From NCBI GenBank assembly GCA_045631225.1, contig JAZQUG010000025.1:1-64000 (forward strand): a stretch of 64,000 bases of DNA. The letters run 5' to 3'. Position numbers and translations under genes: made by a program. Positions within the stretch are counted from its first letter, which is position 1. The number at the start of each line of letters is the position of its first letter. The notes below the pieces were generated by a model. It was not told the DNA's origin, did not search any database, and saw only the letters and a list, made by a program, of their open reading frames with translations. Origin of the DNA: Fimenecus sp045631225. Lineage in GTDB: Bacteria > Bacillota > Clostridia > Oscillospirales > Acutalibacteraceae. Below are positions 8,779 through 16,616 of this stretch, piece by piece.

Positions 8779-9804
8779 TTATTTAATTGTTGGGTTAGCA
8801 GGAATTTCCTGAACACCAAATTCGTTTTTAAGAGCTTTGTATTCTTTTTCTGTAATTGTAACAACTGAGCCGTGACGAGGTTTTAAGTGGTCCATAGCAG
8901 TAATGTCACGATTAACTCGTTTAAAGTTTTCGAAGTCACTTGTCTGCTGTGTATAGAAATGACCTGTGCCGTATTCGTCCATAATCATAACCCATTTGTC
9001 AGTACCGTTGATGTTGTACATTGTGCTGCCTTCAACACCAAAATAACCGAGAGATACGATTACAGGCTCTTCTGTATCATAAGGTCCTGTAAGACTCTTT
9101 GACTTAACATAAGCAATTTTCTGTGTTTCGTCATATTTGAAATAGAGGTAGTAATAATCGTTTTTTTCATTATAAACGATGTCAGCGTCAATACACTGAA
9201 TACCTTCTTCCCAACGACCATAAAGTGGTTTTGGCTCAGTTTCAAATGTCTTGAAATCCTTTGTGTATGCGTAATAATGACCTGCAATATCGTTTTCAAC
9301 AGTTGAGTGTGCCCAGTAAACCATATACATCTCTACTTCAGGGTCCCAGATTGCCTGTGGTGCCCAAGCACGGGTAGTGTTTGCAAATTCTCCGCCAAGC
9401 TCACGGATGTCGATTACTGTTTCGTCAGTCCAGTTAATAAGGTCCTCTGATTTCCAGGTTACGAGAGCGTGGTTAGATGTCCAACCAAGATTTGCATCCA
9501 TATCAGTTGCGATAATGTAGTAGCAACCGTCCTGACCTTTAAGTATATAAGGGTCACGACAACATTCTGTACCTAATTTCTGGTCGATAATAGGCTTGTT
9601 ATCATTAAGTGCCTGAAATCTGTAACCGTCAGAGCTTATTGCCATATTGATTCGTTGTTCTTCAACAGAGTTACCTGTGAAATAAACGAAAAGATAAGCG
9701 TCTTTTCTTGATAATGCAGGATAAGCATAATCGTTGAAAAGGAAGTTAAAAAGATTAAATGCTACCATAACGATAGCAGTTATGTAACGAATAACAGATA
9801 ACAT
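8779..9804 (-). CDS. Secreted or membrane-anchored GH43-like five-bladed propeller glycosidase
   Basis: This is probably an arabinan/xylan side-chain hydrolase acting outside the membrane. An uncleaved signal or single membrane helix (residues 3-24) leads to a propeller domain with the three GH43 acidic residues in place: D84 in CCRDPYI, D206 in IDADIV and E258 in VEGSTM. Blade signatures such as AWAPQAIWD and YYYLYFKYD recur. The start follows AAAGGAG with 7 bases spacing. A cytoplasmic paralogue at 15726-16616 shares the same motifs (FTGN, CCRDPYI, DLINW, PRHGSV). Substrate cannot be read from the sequence. Confidence 0.8.
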   Translation of the reverse strand: MLSVIRYITAIVMVAFNLFNFLFNDYAYPALSRKDAYLFVYFTGNSVEEQRINMAISSDGYRFQALNDNKPIIDQKLGTECCRDPYILKGQDGCYYIIATDMDANLGWTSNHALVTWKSEDLINWTDETVIDIRELGGEFANTTRAWAPQAIWDPEVEMYMVYWAHSTVENDIAGHYYAYTKDFKTFETEPKPLYGRWEEGIQCIDADIVYNEKNDYYYLYFKYDETQKIAYVKSKSLTGPYDTEEPVIVSLGYFGVEGSTMYNINGTDKWVMIMDEYGTGHFYTQQTSDFENFKRVNRDITAMDHLKPRHGSVVTITEKEYKALKNEFGVQEIPANPTIK

Positions 9805-9866
9805 AAATATACTCCTTTATTTTGTTTGGAATATTGTAACACAATTACATATTAATTGCAATTGTG

Positions 9867-10085
9867 TTATTTTGCAGGTGGATAGGGTTCTTTTACATCT
9901 GTTAAACCTGCAAGATAGTCCATACTTGTATTCAATGCTTTTGCAATCTTGACACATTGTTCAAAAGTGTAATATCTTACTCCACGTTCGATTTTTGAAT
10001 AATCGCTCTGGTCGATTCCGGTTAACATCTGCATTTTGATTTGTGTATATCCACGTTCGATTCGCAATTCTTTTAATCTGTTCAT
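9867..10085 (-). CDS. XRE-family helix-turn-helix regulator
   Basis: This is a 72-residue single-domain DNA-binding protein (cro/cI fold): RLKELRIERGYTQ, then a recognition helix around DQSDYSKIERG, and TFEQCVKIAKALNTSMDYLAGL, a typical ending. I chose the ATG at 10085 because it follows GGGTGAT; the frame extends four codons upstream only through a TTG without a ribosome site. Upstream lie two direct copies of AATTGACCTAT overlapping a strong opposite-strand promoter, a likely operator. It may be autoregulatory and control the short rightward transcript. Confidence 0.85.
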   Translation of the reverse strand: MNRLKELRIERGYTQIKMQMLTGIDQSDYSKIERGVRYYTFEQCVKIAKALNTSMDYLAGLTDVKEPYPPAK

Positions 10086-10111
10086 AATATCACCCAATTA
10101 ATATTATGTCA

Positions 10112-10150
10112 AATTGACCTATTGACATTAGGGTGTAATTGACCTATAAT
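10112..10150 (+). promoter_or_regulatory. Consensus promoter overlapped by direct-repeat operator
   Basis: TTGACA (10122-10127), 17 bases, TATAAT (10145-10150): a perfect sigma-A promoter reading away from the XRE gene. AATTGACCTAT occurs at 10112-10122 and 10137-10147, 25 bases apart, overlapping both promoter boxes. That is the layout of an XRE repressor operator. Confidence 0.7.
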
Positions 10151-10156
10151 TAACAA

Positions 10157-10284
10157 GAAGAAACAATATGTTTTATGTGATGATAAAAAGATTTTTGAAA
10201 ACCTGCTACTGGATATAATGTGGGCGCATTTTTGATTGTTTCTTTATGTGAAAAAAACTCGGTATTTCTACCGAGTCTTTTTGT
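10157..10284 (+). ncRNA. Candidate short transcript with no clear coding sequence
   Basis: A consensus promoter ends at 10150 and a strong terminator hairpin lies at 10257-10276, predicting a transcript of about 125 nt. The only ORF with an ATG (10169) is about 16 codons and has no good ribosome site. It could be a regulatory RNA or simply an untranslated stub. The evidence is the promoter/terminator pair only. Confidence 0.35.
10257..10283. terminator. Bidirectional terminator
   Basis: ACTCGGTA and TACCGAGT pair around TTTC, followed by CTTTTTG on + and by TTTTTTT on -. It ends the ABC exporter operon and the short rightward transcript. Confidence 0.85.
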
Positions 10285-12087
10285 TTATTCAGTCTTATAT
10301 TTCTCTGCCTGAAGATTGAACATATAGGCGTAAGTACCACCAAGCTCCATTAATTCCTGGTGACTGCCACTTTCAATGATTCTTCCGTTTTCCATAACAT
10401 AAATTCTGTCTGCATTAACGGTTGTTGAAAGTCGGTGAGAAATGAAAATAACAGTTTTTTGGTCTGCTGCTTCAATCATTGCCTGATTAAGATTGTACTC
10501 AGCAACAGGGTCAAGGTTTGCACTCGGTTCGTCGAGAATAACATAAGGACAATCCTTGTAGAATGCTCGTGCAATAGCGGTTTTCTGTGCTTCACCACCT
10601 GACAGCATAACGCCATCATCGTCAAATTCACGAAGAAGCTCTGAATTGATTCCGTTTTTAAGTTCCTTGCTGAAGCCACTGTTTTTCAAAGCGTTCCAAA
10701 CTCTCTTTTCGTCAAGGTTAATGTCAAGTGCAACATTTTCACCAAGACTGCATGAGAAAATCTGGAAATCCTGAAATACTGCAGCAAATCTGTCGCGATG
10801 TGACTCTGCAGTTGCATTTCTTATGTCCTCACCATCAATAAGGATTGCACCTTCAGTTGCATCATAAAGTCTTAATAACAAGTTTGTAAGTGTTGTTTTA
10901 CCCGCACCATTATAACCAACCAATGCAATTTTTTCATAAGGCTTGATAGTAAGATTGATGTCCTCAAGTGTTGGTTTGTCGTTGTTAGGATATGTGAATG
11001 ACAGATTCTTAATCTGAATTTCACGAGGTTCAGTTTTTTTGGCTTTCTTGCCACCGTTTTTAATCTTAAAATCAGCATTGAGAAATTCACGATATTTGTC
11101 AATCATTTTACCTTGTTCCGAGAAACGGGCCAATGCCCAGATTGTAAGGAACTGGAATGACATAGCAACAGCGTGAGCACCATTGAATGTAGCGACAAAG
11201 TCACCGGCTGAAAGAGTATCTTTAACAAGTACACAATACCCGAGATAAAGTGGCAGGACAAACATAAAACCAAGTCCCTGAACACCAACCTTCTGTGTAC
11301 AGTTAAGTGCTGAAATCTTATTCCAGTATTTCTTCTGATTATTGATAACATCATCAGCAGCATCGTTATATCTGTCCATAAGCAACGGTGAAATGTTATT
11401 CATTCTGACTTCCTTTGCGTAATCCTGTAAATAGAAAATGCGTTGGAAATAGTCAGCACGTCTGTGGTATTTTGCATTATCAATTCGTCTTTCCATCATA
11501 AGTGAACCGACTTTTTTACTGATAGGTAAAAATACACAGATAACAACAAGAATAATTACAAGACACCAAGGGTCAATAGTCAACAATACAGATGAAACAG
11601 TTATGAGTGAAATGATATGTCCCACATACATTCTTACAAGACCTAAAAGATTCTGTATATTACCTGAAGAAGATTCAATTGTAAGAATGAAGTTGTTGTA
11701 AAATTCAGGATTGTCGTATGATTCAAGGTCAAGACTTCTTGCTTTATCATAAAGCTTCTGATTAAGGCCATAATAAAGCTTTTCTCTTTCCATATTCCAG
11801 TAAAATTCACGGAATAACCATGAAATTACAGTTGAACCGACTAAAATCAAACCGATTACAACAACTGCATAGAAAATTCTGTGGAGGTCTTTGCCCTCTG
11901 TTACAACGTCAATGATATACTTAACACCAATAACACGGATAAGGTTGTTTGGAAGAATCATTAAAAGTCCCCACATAAATTCACCAAGGACAAGAAGGGG
12001 AGATACGCTGAAAAGAAGCTTTACAAAGAAGAAAATGTTAGAAGGCATTGAGTGAACTGTCTTTTCTTTTTCCTTTTTCTTAAACAT
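10285..12087 (-). CDS. ABC exporter half-transporter, subunit 2
   Basis: This is an ATP-driven exporter subunit with an N-terminal six-helix membrane domain (residues about 20-310) fused to a nucleotide-binding domain. Walker A is GYNGAGKTTL, the signature is LSGGEAQK, Walker B with catalytic Glu is VILDEPSANLD, and the H-loop is FISHRLST. It overlaps the upstream subunit gene by 8 bases, so the pair is translationally coupled and probably works as a heterodimer. I chose ATG 12087 because GAGGTG sits 7 bases before it; a GTG two codons upstream is the alternative. Export substrate (peptide, drug or lipid) is unknown. Confidence 0.9.
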   Translation of the reverse strand: MFKKKEKEKTVHSMPSNIFFFVKLLFSVSPLLVLGEFMWGLLMILPNNLIRVIGVKYIIDVVTEGKDLHRIFYAVVVIGLILVGSTVISWLFREFYWNMEREKLYYGLNQKLYDKARSLDLESYDNPEFYNNFILTIESSSGNIQNLLGLVRMYVGHIISLITVSSVLLTIDPWCLVIILVVICVFLPISKKVGSLMMERRIDNAKYHRRADYFQRIFYLQDYAKEVRMNNISPLLMDRYNDAADDVINNQKKYWNKISALNCTQKVGVQGLGFMFVLPLYLGYCVLVKDTLSAGDFVATFNGAHAVAMSFQFLTIWALARFSEQGKMIDKYREFLNADFKIKNGGKKAKKTEPREIQIKNLSFTYPNNDKPTLEDINLTIKPYEKIALVGYNGAGKTTLTNLLLRLYDATEGAILIDGEDIRNATAESHRDRFAAVFQDFQIFSCSLGENVALDINLDEKRVWNALKNSGFSKELKNGINSELLREFDDDGVMLSGGEAQKTAIARAFYKDCPYVILDEPSANLDPVAEYNLNQAMIEAADQKTVIFISHRLSTTVNADRIYVMENGRIIESGSHQELMELGGTYAYMFNLQAEKYKTE

Positions 12088-13906
12088 TTTCACTCACCTC
12101 ACTTTCTCCTTTATAGCTTGATGCCTGAAGTGTGAACATCTTGCTGTATTCGCCATTCTGTGCCATAAGCTCACTGTGTGAGCCTGACTCAAGAATTGTA
12201 CCGTTACCAAGAACGAAAATTCTGTCAGAAAGAACAGCACTTGAAAGTCTGTGTGAAATATAGATAACAGTTTTATTTTTAGTTACCTCGATTAAGTTTT
12301 CATACATTTTATATTCTGCAATAGGGTCGAGAGCCGAGCTTGGTTCGTCAAGAATTGCTATTTCAAAGTCTCTTGCAAAAAGACGGGCTGCCGAAACTTT
12401 CTGATTTTCGCCACCTGAAAGTCCTGCACCGTCAATCTCGAATTCACGGGTAAGGACTGTGTCAGCGCCTTTAGGAAGACTTTGGATTTTGTCCCAAACA
12501 CCACTCTGACGAAGTGCCTTTTCTGCAAGTTCCTTTTCTTCATCATTGCATTCATGGCACATAATGTTTTCGTTAACGGAGACTGCAAAGTTTTTGTAAT
12601 CCTGAAAAACAGTTGCAAAAGCATTTCTTAAAGAAGCAACATTGTATTCTTTTACATTTACACCATTGTAAAGAACTTCGCCTTCATCAGGGTCGTAAAA
12701 ACGCAAAAGCAGTTTTACAAGAGTTGATTTACCTGCGCCATTGATACCGACAACGGCAATAGTTTCACCACGGTTTATTTTGAATGATACATTTTTAAGA
12801 ATAACCTTGCTTGTGTCAGGATATTTAAAGCTTACATTTCTAAATTCAAGACTCCGGAATGTATCGGCTTCTTTGCCACCATCAGTTATCTTTGGCTCAT
12901 AATCAAAGAAATCTCTCAGATTCTGGAAGTAAAGAGCCATCTGTGAAAGCTCGTCAAAGCCTTCTGCAATACTCATTGTTGAGTCACGCACAGAGTTGAT
13001 TGATGAAAGAACAACAGAAAAGTCTGAAATAGTCAGTGCTTTTGTGTAAATAAATTGATATCCTGCAAGTGCATATGTACCGATAATAGGTATAAAATCA
13101 CTGAAAAGTGAACTGAGCATACTGTAAATAAACAGTTTAAGACCATATTTTTTAAGAATTTCAACGTTTCCATCAATTGCCTTTTTGAACCTGTCGATTA
13201 ATACGGCAAAAATATTTGAAGTTCTCATATCCTTTGAATACTCTTTAAGGAACATTGTACGCTGTGTATATGCCTTGATTCTGTTATTAGTTGTCATTTC
13301 AAGGTCACGCTTGTAAACAGCTTTGCTCTTGTATATTTCAATAACAAATACGAGTGTGACAGGCAACAGGAATAAAAGATATAAAGGATTTATAACTGTA
13401 ACGGTTGTGACAACACAAATAAGTGCAATAATACCACCGATAATTGCAGCAACATCCCAACAAATAAGGTCAAAGTAGCTTGATGAAAGAACAAGAGTTG
13501 CTCGTTGATACTTATCATAGAATTCAGGGTTTTCGTAACAACTTACATCAAGCTGTGCAGCTTTTTCGAAAATCTTATTATTAAGCTTTTTAAGTACAAT
13601 TTTGGTGGAAATCAGTCTTGTTCTTTCGGCAAATGCAGATATGACATTTACAAGCAAATACACACCGAAGAAAAGTAAAAGATAAGTAAAATATGTTCTG
13701 AAATCAGCATCGCCATCAATAATGCTTAAAAGGACCTTCAGAAATAAGATGTTCTGAACATACATAGATAATACCTTGTTAGAGATTTCTGTAACAAGAT
13801 AGCCGATTAAAAGTCTTTTATCTGCTTGCCAAATGAGCTTCAAGGCAAATAAAGCGTTTTTGAAAATAGGAACCTTGACAGGTTCGTGAAGTTTAATCCA
13901 CCTCAT
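12080..13906 (-). CDS. ABC exporter half-transporter, subunit 1
   Basis: This is the partner of the downstream ABC protein, with the same architecture: membrane domain (residues about 15-320), then nucleotide-binding domain with Walker A GINGAGKSTL, signature LSGGENQK, Walker B AILDEPSSALD and ISHRLSS. Both subunits keep the catalytic Glu, so neither site looks degenerate, unlike many heterodimeric exporters. The ribosome site is AAGGAGGG. It has its own promoter (13958-13986), separate from the structured RNA upstream. Confidence 0.9.
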   Translation of the reverse strand: MRWIKLHEPVKVPIFKNALFALKLIWQADKRLLIGYLVTEISNKVLSMYVQNILFLKVLLSIIDGDADFRTYFTYLLLFFGVYLLVNVISAFAERTRLISTKIVLKKLNNKIFEKAAQLDVSCYENPEFYDKYQRATLVLSSSYFDLICWDVAAIIGGIIALICVVTTVTVINPLYLLFLLPVTLVFVIEIYKSKAVYKRDLEMTTNNRIKAYTQRTMFLKEYSKDMRTSNIFAVLIDRFKKAIDGNVEILKKYGLKLFIYSMLSSLFSDFIPIIGTYALAGYQFIYTKALTISDFSVVLSSINSVRDSTMSIAEGFDELSQMALYFQNLRDFFDYEPKITDGGKEADTFRSLEFRNVSFKYPDTSKVILKNVSFKINRGETIAVVGINGAGKSTLVKLLLRFYDPDEGEVLYNGVNVKEYNVASLRNAFATVFQDYKNFAVSVNENIMCHECNDEEKELAEKALRQSGVWDKIQSLPKGADTVLTREFEIDGAGLSGGENQKVSAARLFARDFEIAILDEPSSALDPIAEYKMYENLIEVTKNKTVIYISHRLSSAVLSDRIFVLGNGTILESGSHSELMAQNGEYSKMFTLQASSYKGESEVSENV

Positions 13907-13957
13907 CGGATTCCCTCCTTATTATTTATTTGCGGTTGAACGATTAGTAACTCATAG

Positions 13958-13986
13958 ATTATAATACTCTTAAAAGGCTATTTCAA
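13958..13986 (-). promoter_or_regulatory. Promoter of the ABC exporter operon
   Basis: On the minus strand, TTGAAA (13986-13981), 17 bases, TATAAT (13963-13958), about 50 bases before the start codon. Confidence 0.8.
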
Positions 13987-14018
13987 CAAAAATTCAAAAA
14001 ATCAAGTGTTCAGGGCAT

Positions 14019-14041
14019 AAAAAATCGTCCCATCAGGACGT
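14019..14041 (-). terminator. Second terminator behind the structured RNA
   Basis: On the minus strand, CGTCC and GGACG pair around TGATG and are followed by ATTTTTTATG. It isolates the RNA transcript from the ABC promoter. Confidence 0.65.
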
Positions 14042-14069
14042 AATGAACAGATATTCGAAAAGTGATTAT

Positions 14070-14487
14070 AAAAATGAAATAACCCTCGGAGCCGATGTTT
14101 CTTTACACATCTTTCACTGGCTCGGAGGGTTACTTCTGTTCACTCTTGATATCTAACATCTTTTTACTACCTCTCATTCTACAGATTCTTTAGTCTTCCT
14201 GTTTTTGATTTTCAACTCCACTACACTCTCTACAGTCATCCATATTCTCGAAAAGCGAGACTCTTTTATGCATCGGAACCTAATTTTCAATTTTCAGAAG
14301 ACTTCTCATGGTTCTCATCCGGAAAATAAACTTTAGTTTGCAAGCAATAAATCTATATCAAATTTTTTATCATTTTCGTCTGTGCTGCTTGCTACACTTA
14401 AACTTTTTTCTTTTAAACTAAGTTCTATTTTCTTTTAAGAACCTGTTGTGATTTACCTGTACATTGGAATCACCGTTTCCTTTCTGT
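14070..14487 (-). ncRNA. Orphan structured non-coding RNA, about 400 nt
   Basis: No open frame of useful size covers this stretch, yet it has a strong minus-strand promoter (14494-14522) and ends in a 14-bp GC-rich hairpin (14080-14093 pairing with 14119-14132) followed by a T-rich tract. Read on the minus strand it folds into many local stems: GTGATT/AATCAC, GTTCT/AGAAC, ACTTAGTTT/AAACTAAAGT enclosing GCAAGCA/TGCTTGC, GAACC/GGTTC enclosing AGAAG/CTTCT, and CTCG/CGAG. A second terminator and a separate promoter stand between it and the ABC genes, so it looks like a free RNA rather than a leader. It lacks the marks of RNase P RNA, tmRNA, SRP RNA and T-box. I do not recognise the class. Confidence 0.65.
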
Positions 14488-14522
14488 GTCTATAATATAA
14501 CACAGAAAAAAGAGTTTTTCAA
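14481..14522 (-). promoter_or_regulatory. Promoter of the structured RNA, with dyad over the -10
   Basis: Minus strand TTGAAA (14522-14517), 17 bases, TATATT (14499-14494). A perfect 9-base inverted repeat, TTTCTGTGT (14481-14489) and ACACAGAAA (14500-14508), flanks the -10 box and is a possible operator. Confidence 0.7.
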
Positions 14523-14645
14523 TATGTAATTTTGTACAAAGTTGATACTTTTTAATTATTTAAAACAGAGATTTTGTGTAATATGCTCATAGAGATTTTG
14601 AAATTCTATTGACTTTTGCTTTCGTATTTGATATGATAAATATAA

Positions 14646-14673
14646 TGGGCGTCTGAGAAGACGCCCATTTTTT
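14646..14673. terminator. Terminator after the DRE-TIM aldolase gene
   Basis: GGGCGTCT and AGACGCCC pair around a tiny loop, just beyond the stop of the leftward gene. The T-run is on the + side; the minus side is only T-rich, so the hairpin may also stop rightward read-through. Confidence 0.65.
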
Positions 14674-14680
14674 ATGTCTG

Positions 14681-15634
14681 TTAATAGTTTTCAAGCAATT
14701 CTTTATAGAATTCTGTGTAATCCGTTCTTTTTTGTTCCGTAAACCTTATAGCTTCTCTTGGATGGCGGTTAAGCTGACCGGTAAACATATACTGTGGTGC
14801 AAAACCCCACTGCACACCGGATTCTTTAAGTGGAATCATATAGTTATCGATAAATTGTAAAAGACTGTAAGTACTGTATTTAGGATTTTTAAGGAATCCC
14901 AACATAAGCTCCATTGCACAGTTTCCTGCACCTCTACCCATTGAGAGTGCAGTTGCATCTACATAAGAAACACCGTAAGAAAGTGTTTCGATAGTGTTTG
15001 CATAAGCAAGATTCATATTGTTGTGTCCATGAAAACCGATTTTCTTACTGTATTTTTCACCATACTCAAGATATTTCTTTGCCAGCTCTACTGCATTTTC
15101 AGGAACGAGAGAGCCGTAACTGTCCACAAGATAGATAACGTCAACCTTTGATTCACTAAGCATCTGGAGAGCGTCATCAATCTGATGAAAGCTTGCCTGA
15201 GAAATTGCCATAATGTTGCAGGTTGTTTCGTAGCCCAATTCATTGAAATAATTAATCATTTCAATAGCTGACGGAATCTGGTGAATATAACAGGCAACAC
15301 GAACCATATCGATTATACTGTCTGCTTTTGGAACGAAGTCAGATTTGTAATCGCATCTGCCAACATCCACCATAACTGCAATTTTCATAGGAGAATCATT
15401 TTCGCCTACGATTGCACGAATGTCTTCTTCCTTGCAGAATTTCCATTTACCGTATTTGTTCTCATTAAAAAGAGTTTGACTTGCACGGTAACCGAATTCC
15501 ATATAGTCAACGCCACATTTAATATTTGTTTTGTAAAGCTCACGGACAAATTCATCCGTAAAATTGAAATTGTTACAAAGTCCTCCGTCACGAATTGTTG
15601 CATCAAGCACTCTGACGTCGTGACGAACACTCAT
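14681..15634 (-). CDS. DRE-TIM (HMGL-like) aldolase domain protein
   Basis: This is a TIM-barrel metal-dependent carbon-carbon lyase or condensing enzyme of the HMG-CoA lyase/4-hydroxy-2-oxovalerate aldolase superfamily. Visible are LDATIRDGG (the DxxxRDG metal/catalytic motif) at the N terminus, VDSYGSL, the metal ligands in GFHGHNNMNLAYAN, and MGRGAGN. It lacks the C-terminal DmpG-type or LeuA regulatory domains. The start at 15634 follows AAAAGG; ATG 15652 is an alternative. No pathway partner lies beside it, so the substrate is unknown. Confidence 0.75.
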   Translation of the reverse strand: MSVRHDVRVLDATIRDGGLCNNFNFTDEFVRELYKTNIKCGVDYMEFGYRASQTLFNENKYGKWKFCKEEDIRAIVGENDSPMKIAVMVDVGRCDYKSDFVPKADSIIDMVRVACYIHQIPSAIEMINYFNELGYETTCNIMAISQASFHQIDDALQMLSESKVDVIYLVDSYGSLVPENAVELAKKYLEYGEKYSKKIGFHGHNNMNLAYANTIETLSYGVSYVDATALSMGRGAGNCAMELMLGFLKNPKYSTYSLLQFIDNYMIPLKESGVQWGFAPQYMFTGQLNRHPREAIRFTEQKRTDYTEFYKELLENY

Positions 15635-15725
15635 TAAATTACCTTTTCTCATATACTCCGCCTTCGACAAATATTCTTTACTTTAACATTTGAAATTGAA
15701 GTTGTCAATAGAAAAACATTAATAA

Positions 15726-16616
15726 TTAACGATAGGTTTCAATAAGTTTTTTATATTCCTCATCAGAAATGTGCATAACTGAACCATGACGAGGAGAAAG
15801 ATGGTCAAGAGAATGCTTGTCCTTATCCACCTTTGTAAAATGAATCAAATCTGTTGATTCCTGCATAAAATATCCACCGGCCTTAAACTGGTCAGCAATA
15901 AGAATATATTTATCTGTACCAAGGATTTTATATGTACAATGTCCTTCCAATGCGGTATCAGCAACAGAAATTCTGTTGTTTTCAGGCTCTGTATAAGGTC
16001 CTGAAAGGTTGTCGGAAATCACATAACAGATTCCGTCTTGCTTTTCATCAGCAACATAGAGATAGAATTTGTTATCCTTTTCGATTATATCACCATCAAT
16101 GGCTGCCATACCACTTGTAGGATTATATAAGACTTCTGGTTCGGTTGTAAGTGTCACAAAATCTTTTGTATATGCATACCAAGGAATAGTGTGCCAACCC
16201 TCATCCTCATTGTTGTTGCTCCAATAAATCATATATTCCTGTTTTTTCTTATCATAAACTACCTGTGGTGCCCATACACGATTTGCTGTTTTGGTAGATT
16301 CAAACTGTGAAAAGTCAATTATTCTTTCATTTTCCCAATTAATAAGGTCTGTGCTGTCCCATATTACCATTGAGTTGTTGTTTGCCCAACCGTCATAGCA
16401 ACGCATATCCGTTGCGATTATGTGAAAAATGCCATCCTGACCACGGAAAATATATGGGTCACGACAACATTTTCTACCGAGAGTCTGAATTATCACAGGC
16501 TCATTATTATTCAATGCTGTAAAATTATAGCCATCTTCTGAAACAGCAAAATGTACCGACTCGTTATGGGGTTCATTACCTGTGAAATAGCAGAAAAGAT
16601 ATTTAGACAGGTTCAT
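15726..16616 (-). CDS. Cytoplasmic GH43-like glycosidase
   Basis: This is a paralogue of the protein at 8779-9804 without the N-terminal membrane segment. The GH43 acidic triad is kept: D53 in CCRDPYI, D174 in AIDGDI, E224 in LEGHC. Its ATG overlaps the MATE stop as ATGA (16616-16613), so it is translationally coupled to the exporter gene. That pairing is odd for a glycosidase. It probably hydrolyses imported oligosaccharides. Confidence 0.8.
   Translation of the reverse strand: MNLSKYLFCYFTGNEPHNESVHFAVSEDGYNFTALNNNEPVIIQTLGRKCCRDPYIFRGQDGIFHIIATDMRCYDGWANNNSMVIWDSTDLINWENERIIDFSQFESTKTANRVWAPQVVYDKKKQEYMIYWSNNNEDEGWHTIPWYAYTKDFVTLTTEPEVLYNPTSGMAAIDGDIIEKDNKFYLYVADEKQDGICYVISDNLSGPYTEPENNRISVADTALEGHCTYKILGTDKYILIADQFKAGGYFMQESTDLIHFTKVDKDKHSLDHLSPRHGSVMHISDEEYKKLIETYR

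Noticed and set aside
10169..10219. A 16-codon ORF (MFYVMIKRF...) after the consensus promoter
   Set aside because: No ribosome site at proper distance and too short to support; the transcript is listed as a candidate RNA.
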